Below, in pieces: positions 54,701 through 61,783 of a DNA stretch of 64,000 nt. The stretch covers positions 2,356,001 to 2,420,000 of the forward strand of contig NZ_CP029562.1 in the NCBI RefSeq assembly GCF_004136315.1. Reading direction: 5' to 3'. A program made the position numbers and the translations under genes. The number at the start of each line of letters is the position of its first letter. Within the stretch, counting starts at the first letter, position 1. The notes beneath the pieces were generated by a model, which was not told the origin of the DNA, made no database searches, and saw only the letters and a program-made list of their open reading frames with translations. The DNA comes from Mesorhizobium sp. Pch-S. GTDB taxonomy: Bacteria > Pseudomonadota > Alphaproteobacteria > Rhizobiales > Rhizobiaceae.

Positions 54701-56163
54701 ATGCCGGTCTGGTTCAAAGCCGTCCGGATTGCATCCGCTGCGGGATTGCCGAGGAGATCGACTTCCTTCTGGAGCTGTTTCGCATCAGCCCCGGCGCGCA
54801 CCGGCACACACACGGTGACCAGTGCCTGTTCGACAAGACGGTTCTCGGCCGGCGCATCGAACTCCACCATCAGCCTGTCCGGATAAGGACCGATGCGCGT
54901 AAGTTTGCCCTCCTTGCCGCGAGCCCGTCGAAAGCCCGGCTTCCTGAACAAGGCACGGAAAGCTTCGGCAACCTGTACGCTGGCGATCGAAGCACCGATG
55001 CAGCGGTGAATGCCGACCCCGAAAACCATGTTCTCGCTCAAGCTGCGGTCCGGATTGAACGTCCAGGGGTCTCGCACTGCCGATGCATCAAACATGGCCG
55101 AGCGCGTGGCGGGTAGAACCGACACGTTGGCCGGGATCTTGTACGGGCGCGATCGGCCGACGCCGATCGTCTTCTCCTCGCGCGTGTAGCGCCAGGGCCA
55201 GATCCAATGCGGCTTGAAGCGCATGGCCTCGAGCACCGCCTTGTCCAGGCGTGCGTTGTCCTCTTCGTCGACGGACTTCTTGATGTAGTCGAATATCTCC
55301 GGCCGGCTCAGAACGGCATCGAGGCAGTTGATGCCCCCAAGCAGGTTTGTCGGCGCAAACCCGACGACCATGCCGATCATGATTGCGCGTACCTCCTGCC
55401 GACCCGCAACCTGGCCCCCGTCTTTCGACATCTGGACGAGCCGCCCGAGCGGATTGTCGACCATCTCGCCCCGGTCGATTGCCGCCTGGGCAATATCGAT
55501 GGAACGGTCAACGGTGGCGAACATGTTCTTGGCTGCCGCCACGGCCAGCTCGCGCGTGACGGGGTCCGCATTCCAATCTCCGAACAGGATATGGTTTATG
55601 GAGATGGCCCAGTCGCCGAATTGCCGATCGTCCTCGATATCCAGGCCGTAATATTCCCGGCAGATACGGATCGGCACAATGCGCATCAAATCGGTGGCTG
55701 CGTCGAATTTCTCGCCGGCATGACGCACGATCTCCTGCGAATGCGTGGCCGCTATCTCCCGCACCCGCTGTTCGACTTCGCTGGGCGGAAAGGCACTCAG
55801 GACCACGGACTTCTGCGTGCGGTAGAGCTTGCCGTCCTTGAGGCTGAGAAGAAAATCAAGCCCTCCGGAAAACTCCCGCAGTTCGGGACCGTAAGGTGTT
55901 TCGAATTCGGATTCGCGTTCGAGGACCTCGCGTACGTCCTCAAAACGCGTCAGAAAAACGACCTTGCCCACGCGCACGCGTGGAACGAGATGCCGGGCGA
56001 TCCTGAGCCACCAATCAGGATTTTCAAGGAACCAGCCAATGGCCCGTCCGACAAGGGTCGACTTGCGCTTGCGCTCGAAGTCGAAAGGCGGTGTTTCGCT
56101 GCCAAGCGGCAGGTCGGCCTGACCCTTGAGAACCCCTTCATAATATTTGGTTGAGAAGCCCAT
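51793..56163 (-). CDS. Cytochrome P450 - membrane - DyP-type peroxidase fusion protein, 1456 residues
   Basis: Residues 1-440 form a P450: ExxR as EAMR (312-315) and the heme loop FGVGIHRCIG (381-390) with thiolate Cys388. The I-helix segment GMVVGFAPTNLLGG (264-277) lacks the usual acid-Thr pair. Residues 440-610 start VTVCVPVRAG and look like a degenerate ferredoxin-like unit. TM helices lie at about 668-686 and 702-726. Residues 810-930 contain TIHFARWVRIPRTDRLVFFS then NYGGSWESYLEDF. Residues about 965-1456 form a DyP peroxidase: GFVDG (1146-1150, Asp1149), CPLGAHIRRSNPRD with proximal His1316, RILRAGRSY, and LLFICFNASFERQYEFIQQTW. The gene is unbroken, with a cyclase gene upstream on the same strand. 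This should be a membrane protein with two hemes of different chemistry. The substrate is unknown. Confidence 0.9.
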   Translation of the reverse strand: MGFSTKYYEGVLKGQADLPLGSETPPFDFERKRKSTLVGRAIGWFLENPDWWLRIARHLVPRVRVGKVVFLTRFEDVREVLERESEFETPYGPELREFSGGLDFLLSLKDGKLYRTQKSVVLSAFPPSEVEQRVREIAATHSQEIVRHAGEKFDAATDLMRIVPIRICREYYGLDIEDDRQFGDWAISINHILFGDWNADPVTRELAVAAAKNMFATVDRSIDIAQAAIDRGEMVDNPLGRLVQMSKDGGQVAGRQEVRAIMIGMVVGFAPTNLLGGINCLDAVLSRPEIFDYIKKSVDEEDNARLDKAVLEAMRFKPHWIWPWRYTREEKTIGVGRSRPYKIPANVSVLPATRSAMFDASAVRDPWTFNPDRSLSENMVFGVGIHRCIGASIASVQVAEAFRALFRKPGFRRARGKEGKLTRIGPYPDRLMVEFDAPAENRLVEQALVTVCVPVRAGADAKQLQKEVDLLGNPAADAIRTALNQTGIIHFASLAAIATSDAGKKTGDGFHLVLELSGDGSKRAVIEAFVAATKTQLQPIFERFAADSLKGPLEAFLLKHAIDVSPQFGEMSGLVFAGTPGHSVARIKAEQLLANRLAELVEQQTLLAPPSTAVISDSSSAGEILKDVREELEKESHFDWAFSPAQSLLEKPGGTLLSATVHSIFNLRTAIPLVVLVGVFTWLTYYLQFDKGVHWFRTVARLGDSFILAVGGLILAIAMLLIAVALRLRHIEQREEIRTAGIKLDNLAKLQEREDKEGYVQNHMTAVSVIKPGWWLKPGVLRRVLLRFSFYVISIAARRAYRPGYLGDISTIHFARWVRIPRTDRLVFFSNYGGSWESYLEDFVTKASAGLTGIWSNTRGFPRTRFLFLDGSRDGDRFKRWARAEQIPTSFWYSAYPDLNTTIIRKNSRIRQGFQAARASQARDWLSLFTSLPRQDGIKPSLARMLLNQAGETSVESLESGEIQSLIFGPLGNLEHAVMFAFEVGDGSSAAQRQEVLAHLLKHTSFGDSKPQSRAMFCVFGPQGLTKLGFAGNPDSDALGSFPPTFRQGMANDYRSRILDDQGDSAPENWSWGSKTTPVDLAMICYAADRAKLDGMVLDIGNLAKRTGLISRAVVPLVIDRSSARCPAKPIGEGDEEKRPAREHFGFVDGVSQPVIKGTRRRRNHNSSPIHQIAAGEFLFGYRDEHGFYPPSPTTPAEFDAEGRLLAIDADGQPVDGRAATHDFGRNGSFVVIRQLEQHVERFNDYCREEAANLRGSGTYDFEAVDEEWIGARIVGRWKNGSSLTRNPDGPGRELDNQFTYGAEDPQGLHCPLGAHIRRSNPRDSLGTDIDTQLRISKRHRILRAGRSYVLDRDGKTEKGLLFICFNASFERQYEFIQQTWMSAQNFHGLRGEKDPLIGRQPGTAEAPRGRFTIPRWEGAVELTTLPSFITTRGGGYFFMPSRAALQFLHWRLAAS

Positions 56164-56287
56164 TCCGACGATCCCCCGGAAAACGCAAAGACGTGCAGGC
56201 TATGCTATGAACCGGCCTCCGCCGGGTAAGTGATCCGCTTCACATTGCTGCCGTGCGGAGCGGCATAAACTCGAGCCTCGGCCAGAC

Positions 56288-58063
56288 TCAGCCGGCGGCG
56301 TCGAAATTGTCCAGAAGGCGCTGGTTGATGGAGCCGTCCGCGAACGGGATCCAGTCGATCCAGCTGCGGCTGAACCGCGGATGCCTGGCTTCGAACAGAA
56401 CGCGCTCGGCGCGCGCCTCCCCGACTTGCCCACTGCGCACGAGCGCGCCGATCTTGAGGAATCGCGGATAGAAATAGTCCTGGGCAAAGGACAGCGAGCG
56501 CTCAGCGGTCGTTATGACCGCCGGCCAATCCTCCAGCAGCGTGTACGCCGCCGCCAGCTCGCCCAGCGTGTGAAAGCGATAGTTCTCGAAAGGCGACAGA
56601 CGATCAGCCCGCTTCAGAACGGTGATCGCTTCCTGCGGACGCGATGCCATGAGCCGGGCGCTGCCCATGGCCTGGTAAGCCAGCACGAAACTTGGGTTGT
56701 AGTGAAGCGCCTGCTGCAGGAAATCCTGCGCAACAAGCGGGCGGCGTCGCAGCACTTCGATGGAGCCGAGAAACGCATATGGACGGGCATCCTGACTGTC
56801 CACCAGCAGGGCCCGCTGGGACAACTCGGCAACGCGGGCAAGATCGTCGGGTTCGCCGCGGTTCAACCAGCCGCGCCACAGATACCACCAGGCCAGTTCG
56901 CTGAGCACCGTTCCGGAGTTGGGGTCTTCGTCATAGGCTTGCTGGAACAGCTTGAGCGCCGCATCCATGTCCGCGCGCGTGCGTCGTTGCATATGCCAGC
57001 GGCCACGGCGCACCAGTTGCCAGGTTTGCAGCCGCTCCCACGGAATCTGGAAGGTGCGCACCTGTTCGACCCGATCGACCTCACGCTCGAGGGTGGACAC
57101 GATTTCTCCACCGAGATCGTCCTGGAGCTGGATGAGTTCCTCGAGCCCGCGCTCGAACCGGCCGGACCAGACCACACGGCCGTTGCTGCTGTCCGTGAGC
57201 GACGCGCTCAACCGGATGTGTTTGTCGAAACTGGCAACCGAGCCTGTCACCAGATAGCGCGCGCCGAGAAGATTGCCGATCGCAGCGGTTCCCAGCCACT
57301 GATCGCGGAACTGGAAACTGGAGTCGCGTGCGATCACCGGGAGCGAACGTGTCGCCGCAAGCCCATGGATGATGTCGTCGACGATGCCGTCCGCCAGATA
57401 GTCCGTGGATCGGTCGGGGCTGCTGTTCTGAAAGGGGAGCACCGCAATGGCCGGCTGATTGTCCCTGGCATCGGTGTTGCCGGGCTGTACGATGGACGAG
57501 CGAACCGCGGCGAACGCCATGGACTTGGTCTGGCCGGAAGCGGGAGCCGTTACCAATATCCTGACGGGAAGGGCGATGTTCTTGAGCTGCATCGGGCCGA
57601 GATCGGTGAACTCGACCGAAAACCTGCCGCTGACGTGTTCATGCGTAGTGCCGGTGATGGCAACGCCCCCGGGCGGCGAGAACTCCTGCAGCCGTGCCGA
57701 TATGTTCACGCAGTCGCCGAAGGTTCCATCCTCGCTCTGGATGACCACGCCCGTCGCGACGCCGATGCGGAACGGCATGCGCAGGTTTTCAGCCGCCGTC
57801 GCGTTGAGCTTGTCGAGGCGCAGCTGGGCTTCCAGAACGGCACGCAGCGCCTCGATGGGGCTGCCGAACTCCGCCATCAGACTGTCGCCCGCCGCTCCGA
57901 AGATGCGGCCACCGAACTCGCCGACCGTTTCAGAAATCAGGTTTCGCCGCTCATGGAAGATTCTGACCGCCGTTTCCTGGTTTTCGTTCATCAGGCGCGA
58001 AAAGCCGACTGCGTCGATGGCGCAGATGGTGGAAAGCTGCCGGATCGCCTGCTGATCAACCAT
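56288..58063 (-). CDS. Class III adenylate/guanylate cyclase with TolB-like and TPR regions
   Basis: The protein has 591 residues. The catalytic domain (about 8-175) has ICAIDAVGFSRLMNENQE with metal Asp17, FGAAGDSLMAEFG with Asp60, and FGDCVNISARLQ with the transition-state Asn120 and Arg124. A region from about 205 (PAIAVLPFQNSSPDRSTDYL, ADGIVDDIIHGLA) is the TolB/FlgO-like segment common in rhizobial cyclases. From about 350 to the end are TPR-type helical pairs. No transmembrane helix is evident. It makes cAMP or cGMP; the base specificity cannot be decided here. It is 124 bases upstream of the P450-peroxidase gene on the same strand, so the two may be co-transcribed. Confidence 0.9.
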   Translation of the reverse strand: MVDQQAIRQLSTICAIDAVGFSRLMNENQETAVRIFHERRNLISETVGEFGGRIFGAAGDSLMAEFGSPIEALRAVLEAQLRLDKLNATAAENLRMPFRIGVATGVVIQSEDGTFGDCVNISARLQEFSPPGGVAITGTTHEHVSGRFSVEFTDLGPMQLKNIALPVRILVTAPASGQTKSMAFAAVRSSIVQPGNTDARDNQPAIAVLPFQNSSPDRSTDYLADGIVDDIIHGLAATRSLPVIARDSSFQFRDQWLGTAAIGNLLGARYLVTGSVASFDKHIRLSASLTDSSNGRVVWSGRFERGLEELIQLQDDLGGEIVSTLEREVDRVEQVRTFQIPWERLQTWQLVRRGRWHMQRRTRADMDAALKLFQQAYDEDPNSGTVLSELAWWYLWRGWLNRGEPDDLARVAELSQRALLVDSQDARPYAFLGSIEVLRRRPLVAQDFLQQALHYNPSFVLAYQAMGSARLMASRPQEAITVLKRADRLSPFENYRFHTLGELAAAYTLLEDWPAVITTAERSLSFAQDYFYPRFLKIGALVRSGQVGEARAERVLFEARHPRFSRSWIDWIPFADGSINQRLLDNFDAAG

Positions 58064-58353
58064 TCATGTTGATCTCAAAACCTCGTTAGCCGTCAGGCCG
58101 ACACAAGCCCGAACCGGCCGTCTCAAGGCCGATGGCAGATACTTTGAATCGCAAAACGATTTGAAGTACTTCGCCATTGTCCCCACTTGGGCAAAGCCAA
58201 GGGAACGCTAGCACGGATTTGGATACCCGCAAATCATTAGAGTACAAACAACTACGGACTCGCCGCTTAATTTTGGCCGAGGCCAACATCTGCGCGCAAC
58301 ATGCCGATAGATGAAACGCTCCGCAGCGAAATCGCCGCGGAGCGCGCCGAAGC

Positions 58354-59976
58354 CTACTCGCCGATATCGACGCTTTCAAAACGATGCGAACCGAGCGGGT
58401 CCATGACGTAACCCGTGATCTTTTTCGACATCGGCAGCGATACGGTCGAATGGTCGAGCGTAGCCCAGGGTGCCTGTTCTTTGAACAGCACCTGAAGCTC
58501 ATGATACATCCTGGTGCGCTCTGCCTGATCGGAGGTTACACGCGCCTTCTGCATCAGGTCTTCGACCGGCTTGTAGCACCAGTTGGCGAAATTAGCGCCA
58601 CCGACACCCGAACAGGCGAAGAAGTAGCTGATCAGATTGTCGGGATCGCCATTGTCACTGGTCGCGCCCAGGATGATGGCGCCGTCGCGATCCTTGTCGC
58701 GGGCGCGCTTCACATACTCGCCCCACTCGTAGGACACGATCTCCACCGTAACGCCGACCTTGGCGAAGTCCGCCTGGATCAGCTCCGCGGTACGCTGCGC
58801 GTTCGGCATGTAGGGGCGGCTGACCGGCATGGCCCAGATCTTCATCTTGAGATCCTTGACGCCGGCCGCTTCCAGCATCTTCCTGGCGGCTTCCGGATCA
58901 TATTTGTCGTCAGCCACCGCATCGTTGTAGCCCCACATGCCCGGCGGCAGAGGGTTCTTGGCGACCTGGCCCGTTCCCTGGAAGATGGCGTCAATGATCG
59001 CCTGCTTGTTCATGGCCATGTTGAGCGCGCGGCGCACTTCGGCCTTGTCGAAGGGCGGCATCAGCGTGTTGTAGGCAAGATAGGCCACGTTCAGGCCCGG
59101 CTTTTCCATCACCGTCAGGTTGGGATCGGCCTTGAGTTCCGCGATGTCGGCAGGCGCCGGATAGGGCGCCATCTGGCATTCTCCGGCGCGCAGCCGCTGG
59201 ATGCGCGCGGTCGGATCGACGGTAATCGCGAAGACCAGTTCGTCGAGTTTCGGCTTCTCGCCGAAATAATCGGGATTGGCCTGGAAGCGGATAACCGCAT
59301 CCTGCTGATAGTCGACGAAGCGGAAGGGTCCGGTGCCGATCGGCTGCTGATTGAGTTTTTCCTTGGTGCCGTCGGCCAGGAGCTTGTCGGCATATTCCTT
59401 CGACAGAACCGAGCCGAAATCCATCGCCAGCATAGCCAGCAGCGATGCGGACGGCTGGTTGAGGACAATCTTCACCGTGTTGTCGTTTACCCTGGAGATA
59501 TCCTTGATGAGGTTCTGCATCTCCATGCCTTCGAAGATCTCCCAGCTCGAGCCGGCGACATAGCCGAACCAGGGATTGTCCTTCAGACGCTGGCGATCCA
59601 GCGAGAAGATCACGTCATCGGCGGTCAGCTCGCGGCTCGGCGTGAAATAGTCGGTGGTCTGGAACTTGACGCCCTTGCGCAGTTTGAAAGTGTATTCGAG
59701 CTTGTCGTCCGAAATCGTCCAGCTTTCCGCGAGGCCAGGGACCACATTGGTCGTGCCCTGCTCGAACTCGACCAGCCGGCTGTAGATCGGCTTGGATGAG
59801 GCATCCCAGGTGGAATTGGTGGAGTAGAGCGCCGGATCGAAGCCTTCGGGTGCGCTTTCCGAACAATAGACCAGGCTCTTGGCCAGTGCCTGACTGGCAA
59901 AGAGGCCGGAGAGAACAGCAACGGCAACGCCTGTGGCGAGCCTTGCCGCCAGGCGGCCGCGTTGTGGAACAGTCAT
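58354..59976 (-). CDS. ABC transporter solute-binding protein, peptide/opine family 5 (DppA-like)
   Basis: The protein has 540 residues from the ATG at 59976, chosen for AAGGGGAAG upstream; the ATG at 60012 lacks one. A signal peptide (ATGVAVAVLSGLFASQALAK) is followed by SLVYCSESAPEGFDPALYST, typical of DppA-type proteins. LNQQPIGTGPFRFVDYQQDA and RRALNMAMNKQAIIDAIFQG are family-5 blocks. It captures a peptide or similar solute in the periplasm. No permease or ATPase genes of the system are in the window, so it is an orphan here. It lies 80 bases downstream of the creatininase-family gene on the same strand. Confidence 0.92.
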   Translation of the reverse strand: MTVPQRGRLAARLATGVAVAVLSGLFASQALAKSLVYCSESAPEGFDPALYSTNSTWDASSKPIYSRLVEFEQGTTNVVPGLAESWTISDDKLEYTFKLRKGVKFQTTDYFTPSRELTADDVIFSLDRQRLKDNPWFGYVAGSSWEIFEGMEMQNLIKDISRVNDNTVKIVLNQPSASLLAMLAMDFGSVLSKEYADKLLADGTKEKLNQQPIGTGPFRFVDYQQDAVIRFQANPDYFGEKPKLDELVFAITVDPTARIQRLRAGECQMAPYPAPADIAELKADPNLTVMEKPGLNVAYLAYNTLMPPFDKAEVRRALNMAMNKQAIIDAIFQGTGQVAKNPLPPGMWGYNDAVADDKYDPEAARKMLEAAGVKDLKMKIWAMPVSRPYMPNAQRTAELIQADFAKVGVTVEIVSYEWGEYVKRARDKDRDGAIILGATSDNGDPDNLISYFFACSGVGGANFANWCYKPVEDLMQKARVTSDQAERTRMYHELQVLFKEQAPWATLDHSTVSLPMSKKITGYVMDPLGSHRFESVDIGE

Positions 59977-60056
59977 GATCTTCCCCTTTTTCTGGTTGTT
60001 GTTGGCAGTCATTCGATGGCCAGCCCCTCACGGTGCGGACCATCGCCGCATTACGA

Positions 60057-60881
60057 CTATTCGGCCCGGCCGCCTGTGGTCTCCAGACCGCGGCCGGCGC
60101 GCCAGACCGGATCCGGCCGCGTCCACAGGATGTCCGAGGCGATGAGGTTGGCGACCTCGCGGGCATGCAGGGCCAGGAACTTCTCGCCTTTTTCGGCAGT
60201 GCCCTTGCTGGGGAAGCCCCAGGTGCCGGTCTTCGGTGCGCGTTCGGAGAAAGAGTAGAAGCGCGAGGCGCCATGCGGCGCCTCGTTCTGGCCAGCCTGC
60301 AGAGCCTCCGCTTCCTTGAACTTGTCGGTTTTGACGATATCGCCGGCGATTGCCAGCATGACCGAGGCCTCGCCCTCGCAAGCGTGCTTCGGACCATCGT
60401 CGGATTCGAACAGCGCCGAGGTTTCCTCCTGCGCCAGGAACCATGGCGTCGTCGCCACGATCGGCATGTCGAACTCCACCGCCAGTTCACGCACGGCAAC
60501 GGCCAGCGGATCGACATTGCCGCCATGGCCATTGACGATGAGCAGGCGGGTGAAGCCGATCGCCTTCAGCGAACGGGCGATCGAGCGCAGCACACCGTGA
60601 TAGGCGGCATAGTCGAGAGTGATCGTGCCGCCGAACGGCAGATGATGCTCACTCATGCCGAGCCAGAGACCAGGCAGGACGGCGAGCGGCACTTCCTCGG
60701 AAACCAGCCGCGCGCCGCGTATCGCCGCGGCCGCCGCGCTTGCGGTGTCTGTGATGACGGGCAGATGCGGACCGTGCTGCTCCAGTGAACCGACCGGCAG
60801 GATGGCGAGCGCATTGCCACGCTCGGCGATCGCACGCAGTTCCGGCGCCGTCATGCGCGCCCATTCGACTTCCCGAGCCAT
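60057..60881 (-). CDS. Creatininase-family amidohydrolase
   Basis: The protein has 274 residues. The metal-binding motifs are ILPVGSLEQHGPHLPVITDT, IVNGHGGNVDPLAVAV, and HACEGEASVMLAI with the Glu ligand. These define the creatininase/creatinine amidohydrolase family, whose members open cyclic amides or hydrolyse formamides in pathways such as riboflavin or creatinine breakdown. The substrate is not determined. It is followed by the DppA-like binding protein gene. A TTTAGCG-type motif lies 27 bases upstream, shared with the oxidase gene at 61784. Confidence 0.9.
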   Translation of the reverse strand: MAREVEWARMTAPELRAIAERGNALAILPVGSLEQHGPHLPVITDTASAAAAAIRGARLVSEEVPLAVLPGLWLGMSEHHLPFGGTITLDYAAYHGVLRSIARSLKAIGFTRLLIVNGHGGNVDPLAVAVRELAVEFDMPIVATTPWFLAQEETSALFESDDGPKHACEGEASVMLAIAGDIVKTDKFKEAEALQAGQNEAPHGASRFYSFSERAPKTGTWGFPSKGTAEKGEKFLALHAREVANLIASDILWTRPDPVWRAGRGLETTGGRAE

Positions 60882-60907
60882 GATTTCCTCCTCGGCAGAA
60901 ATTCCGT

Positions 60908-60923
60908 TTTCTAATTCGCTAAA
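60908..60923 (-). promoter_or_regulatory. Shared motif TTTAGCGAATTAGAAA upstream of the creatininase-family gene
   Basis: On the minus strand this 16-mer, preceded by GAAAATCA, begins 42 bases before the ATG at 60881. It matches TTTAGCGTATAAGAAA at 61727-61742, upstream of the oxidase gene, in 14 of 16 positions, in the same orientation relative to the gene. It is a candidate binding site for the XRE-cupin regulator encoded between the two, or a shared promoter element. Confidence 0.5.
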
Positions 60924-60995
60924 TGATTTTCCTTGTTGCCGATATTGTCAACGGCTATCGTCCCGTCATCGAACTGGACCAACGACTGGGGATTG

Positions 60996-61604
60996 ATGGC
61001 CAAGCACCCGAAACTCGGAGCGAACCTCAAGGCGCTGCGCCAGAGGCATGGCTGGAAGCTGAGCGACGTCAGCAGCAAGACAGGCGTGGCGATCTCGACG
61101 CTGTCCAAGGTCGAAAACGACCAGATGTCGCTCTCCTATGACAAGCTGCTGCAGATCGGCGAGGGGCTCGGCCTGTCGATGGCCGAACTGGTCGCTGAAC
61201 CCGAAATCTCCGGCCATCCGCTGACCCGGCGTTCCGTCAACCTGCAGGGCGACGGGTTGCAGCAGAAAACCCAGAACTACGACTATCTCTACCTCAGCAC
61301 GGACATCACCAGGAAACGCATGGTGCCGGTGCTGACCCGCATCACCACCCGCTCGCTGGAAGAGTTCGGCCCGCTGATCAAACATGCCGGCGAGGAGTTC
61401 CTCTACGTGCTCGAAGGCATCATCGAGGTGCACACCGAGCACTATGCGCCAATTCGCCTCGGGAAGGGCGAGAGCATCTACATCGACAGCACCATGGGCC
61501 ACGCCTATCTCGCCGTCGGCGATGGCGATGGGCTCGTGCTTGCGGTCTGTTCGAGCGCGCAGCCGGATTTCCAGTCGGCCCTGATCGAAATGCTGGACCA
61601 CTAG
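60996..61604 (+). CDS. XRE-family regulator with C-terminal cupin domain
   Basis: The protein has 202 residues from the ATG at 60996, with GGGGA 5 bases upstream; a longer frame from 60933 would read through the divergent promoter region. The helix-turn-helix is LGANLKALRQRHGWKLSDVS then SKTGVAISTLSKVENDQMSL. The cupin barrel is at about 110-195 (EEFGPLIKHAGEEFLYVLEG, then GKGESIYIDSTMGHAYL). Such proteins sense small metabolites and control amine or amino-acid catabolism. It lies between the divergent creatininase gene and the oxidase gene, and probably controls both. Confidence 0.92.
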   Translation: MAKHPKLGANLKALRQRHGWKLSDVSSKTGVAISTLSKVENDQMSLSYDKLLQIGEGLGLSMAELVAEPEISGHPLTRRSVNLQGDGLQQKTQNYDYLYLSTDITRKRMVPVLTRITTRSLEEFGPLIKHAGEEFLYVLEGIIEVHTEHYAPIRLGKGESIYIDSTMGHAYLAVGDGDGLVLAVCSSAQPDFQSALIEMLDH

Positions 61605-61707
61605 GGCAGCTCTGGCGCGCAAAGGCGTCTGGCCTCGTCATGGTCCGCACTACCCTTCGGAGCGCGGTGCCGATTCGAGATCCCCTGCCAGGCTACGCTT
61701 GACGGCG

Positions 61708-61742
61708 TTTTCAAATTTTGAAAATGTTTAGCGTATAAGAAA
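61708..61742 (+). promoter_or_regulatory. Palindrome TTTTCAAATTTTGAAAA plus shared motif TTTAGCGTATAAGAAA before the FAD oxidase
   Basis: TTTTCAAA-T-TTTGAAAA at 61708-61724 is a perfect 17-base palindrome. Two bases after it, at 61727-61742, comes the 16-base motif shared with the creatininase upstream region. It ends 41 bases before the oxidase start, the same distance as at the other site (42). The combination looks like a regulator site next to a promoter. Confidence 0.5.
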
Positions 61743-61783
61743 GAAATACCTGCCATGCAGATCGCTGGCACGAAGGATCGACC

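Noticed and set aside
52669..55116. 815-residue open frame on the plus strand inside the P450-peroxidase gene
   Set aside because: It is antisense to a gene with clear P450 and DyP motifs, has no recognisable domain and is rich in Arg, Gln and His as expected of a shadow frame in GC-rich DNA.
58064..58353. Possible small gene in the 290-base gap between the cyclase start and the solute-binding protein end
   Set aside because: No frame with a credible start, ribosome site or protein-like composition was seen; the gap probably holds the cyclase promoter.
58384..59799. 471-residue plus-strand frame across the solute-binding protein
   Set aside because: Antisense to a complete DppA-like protein; no ribosome site or domain.
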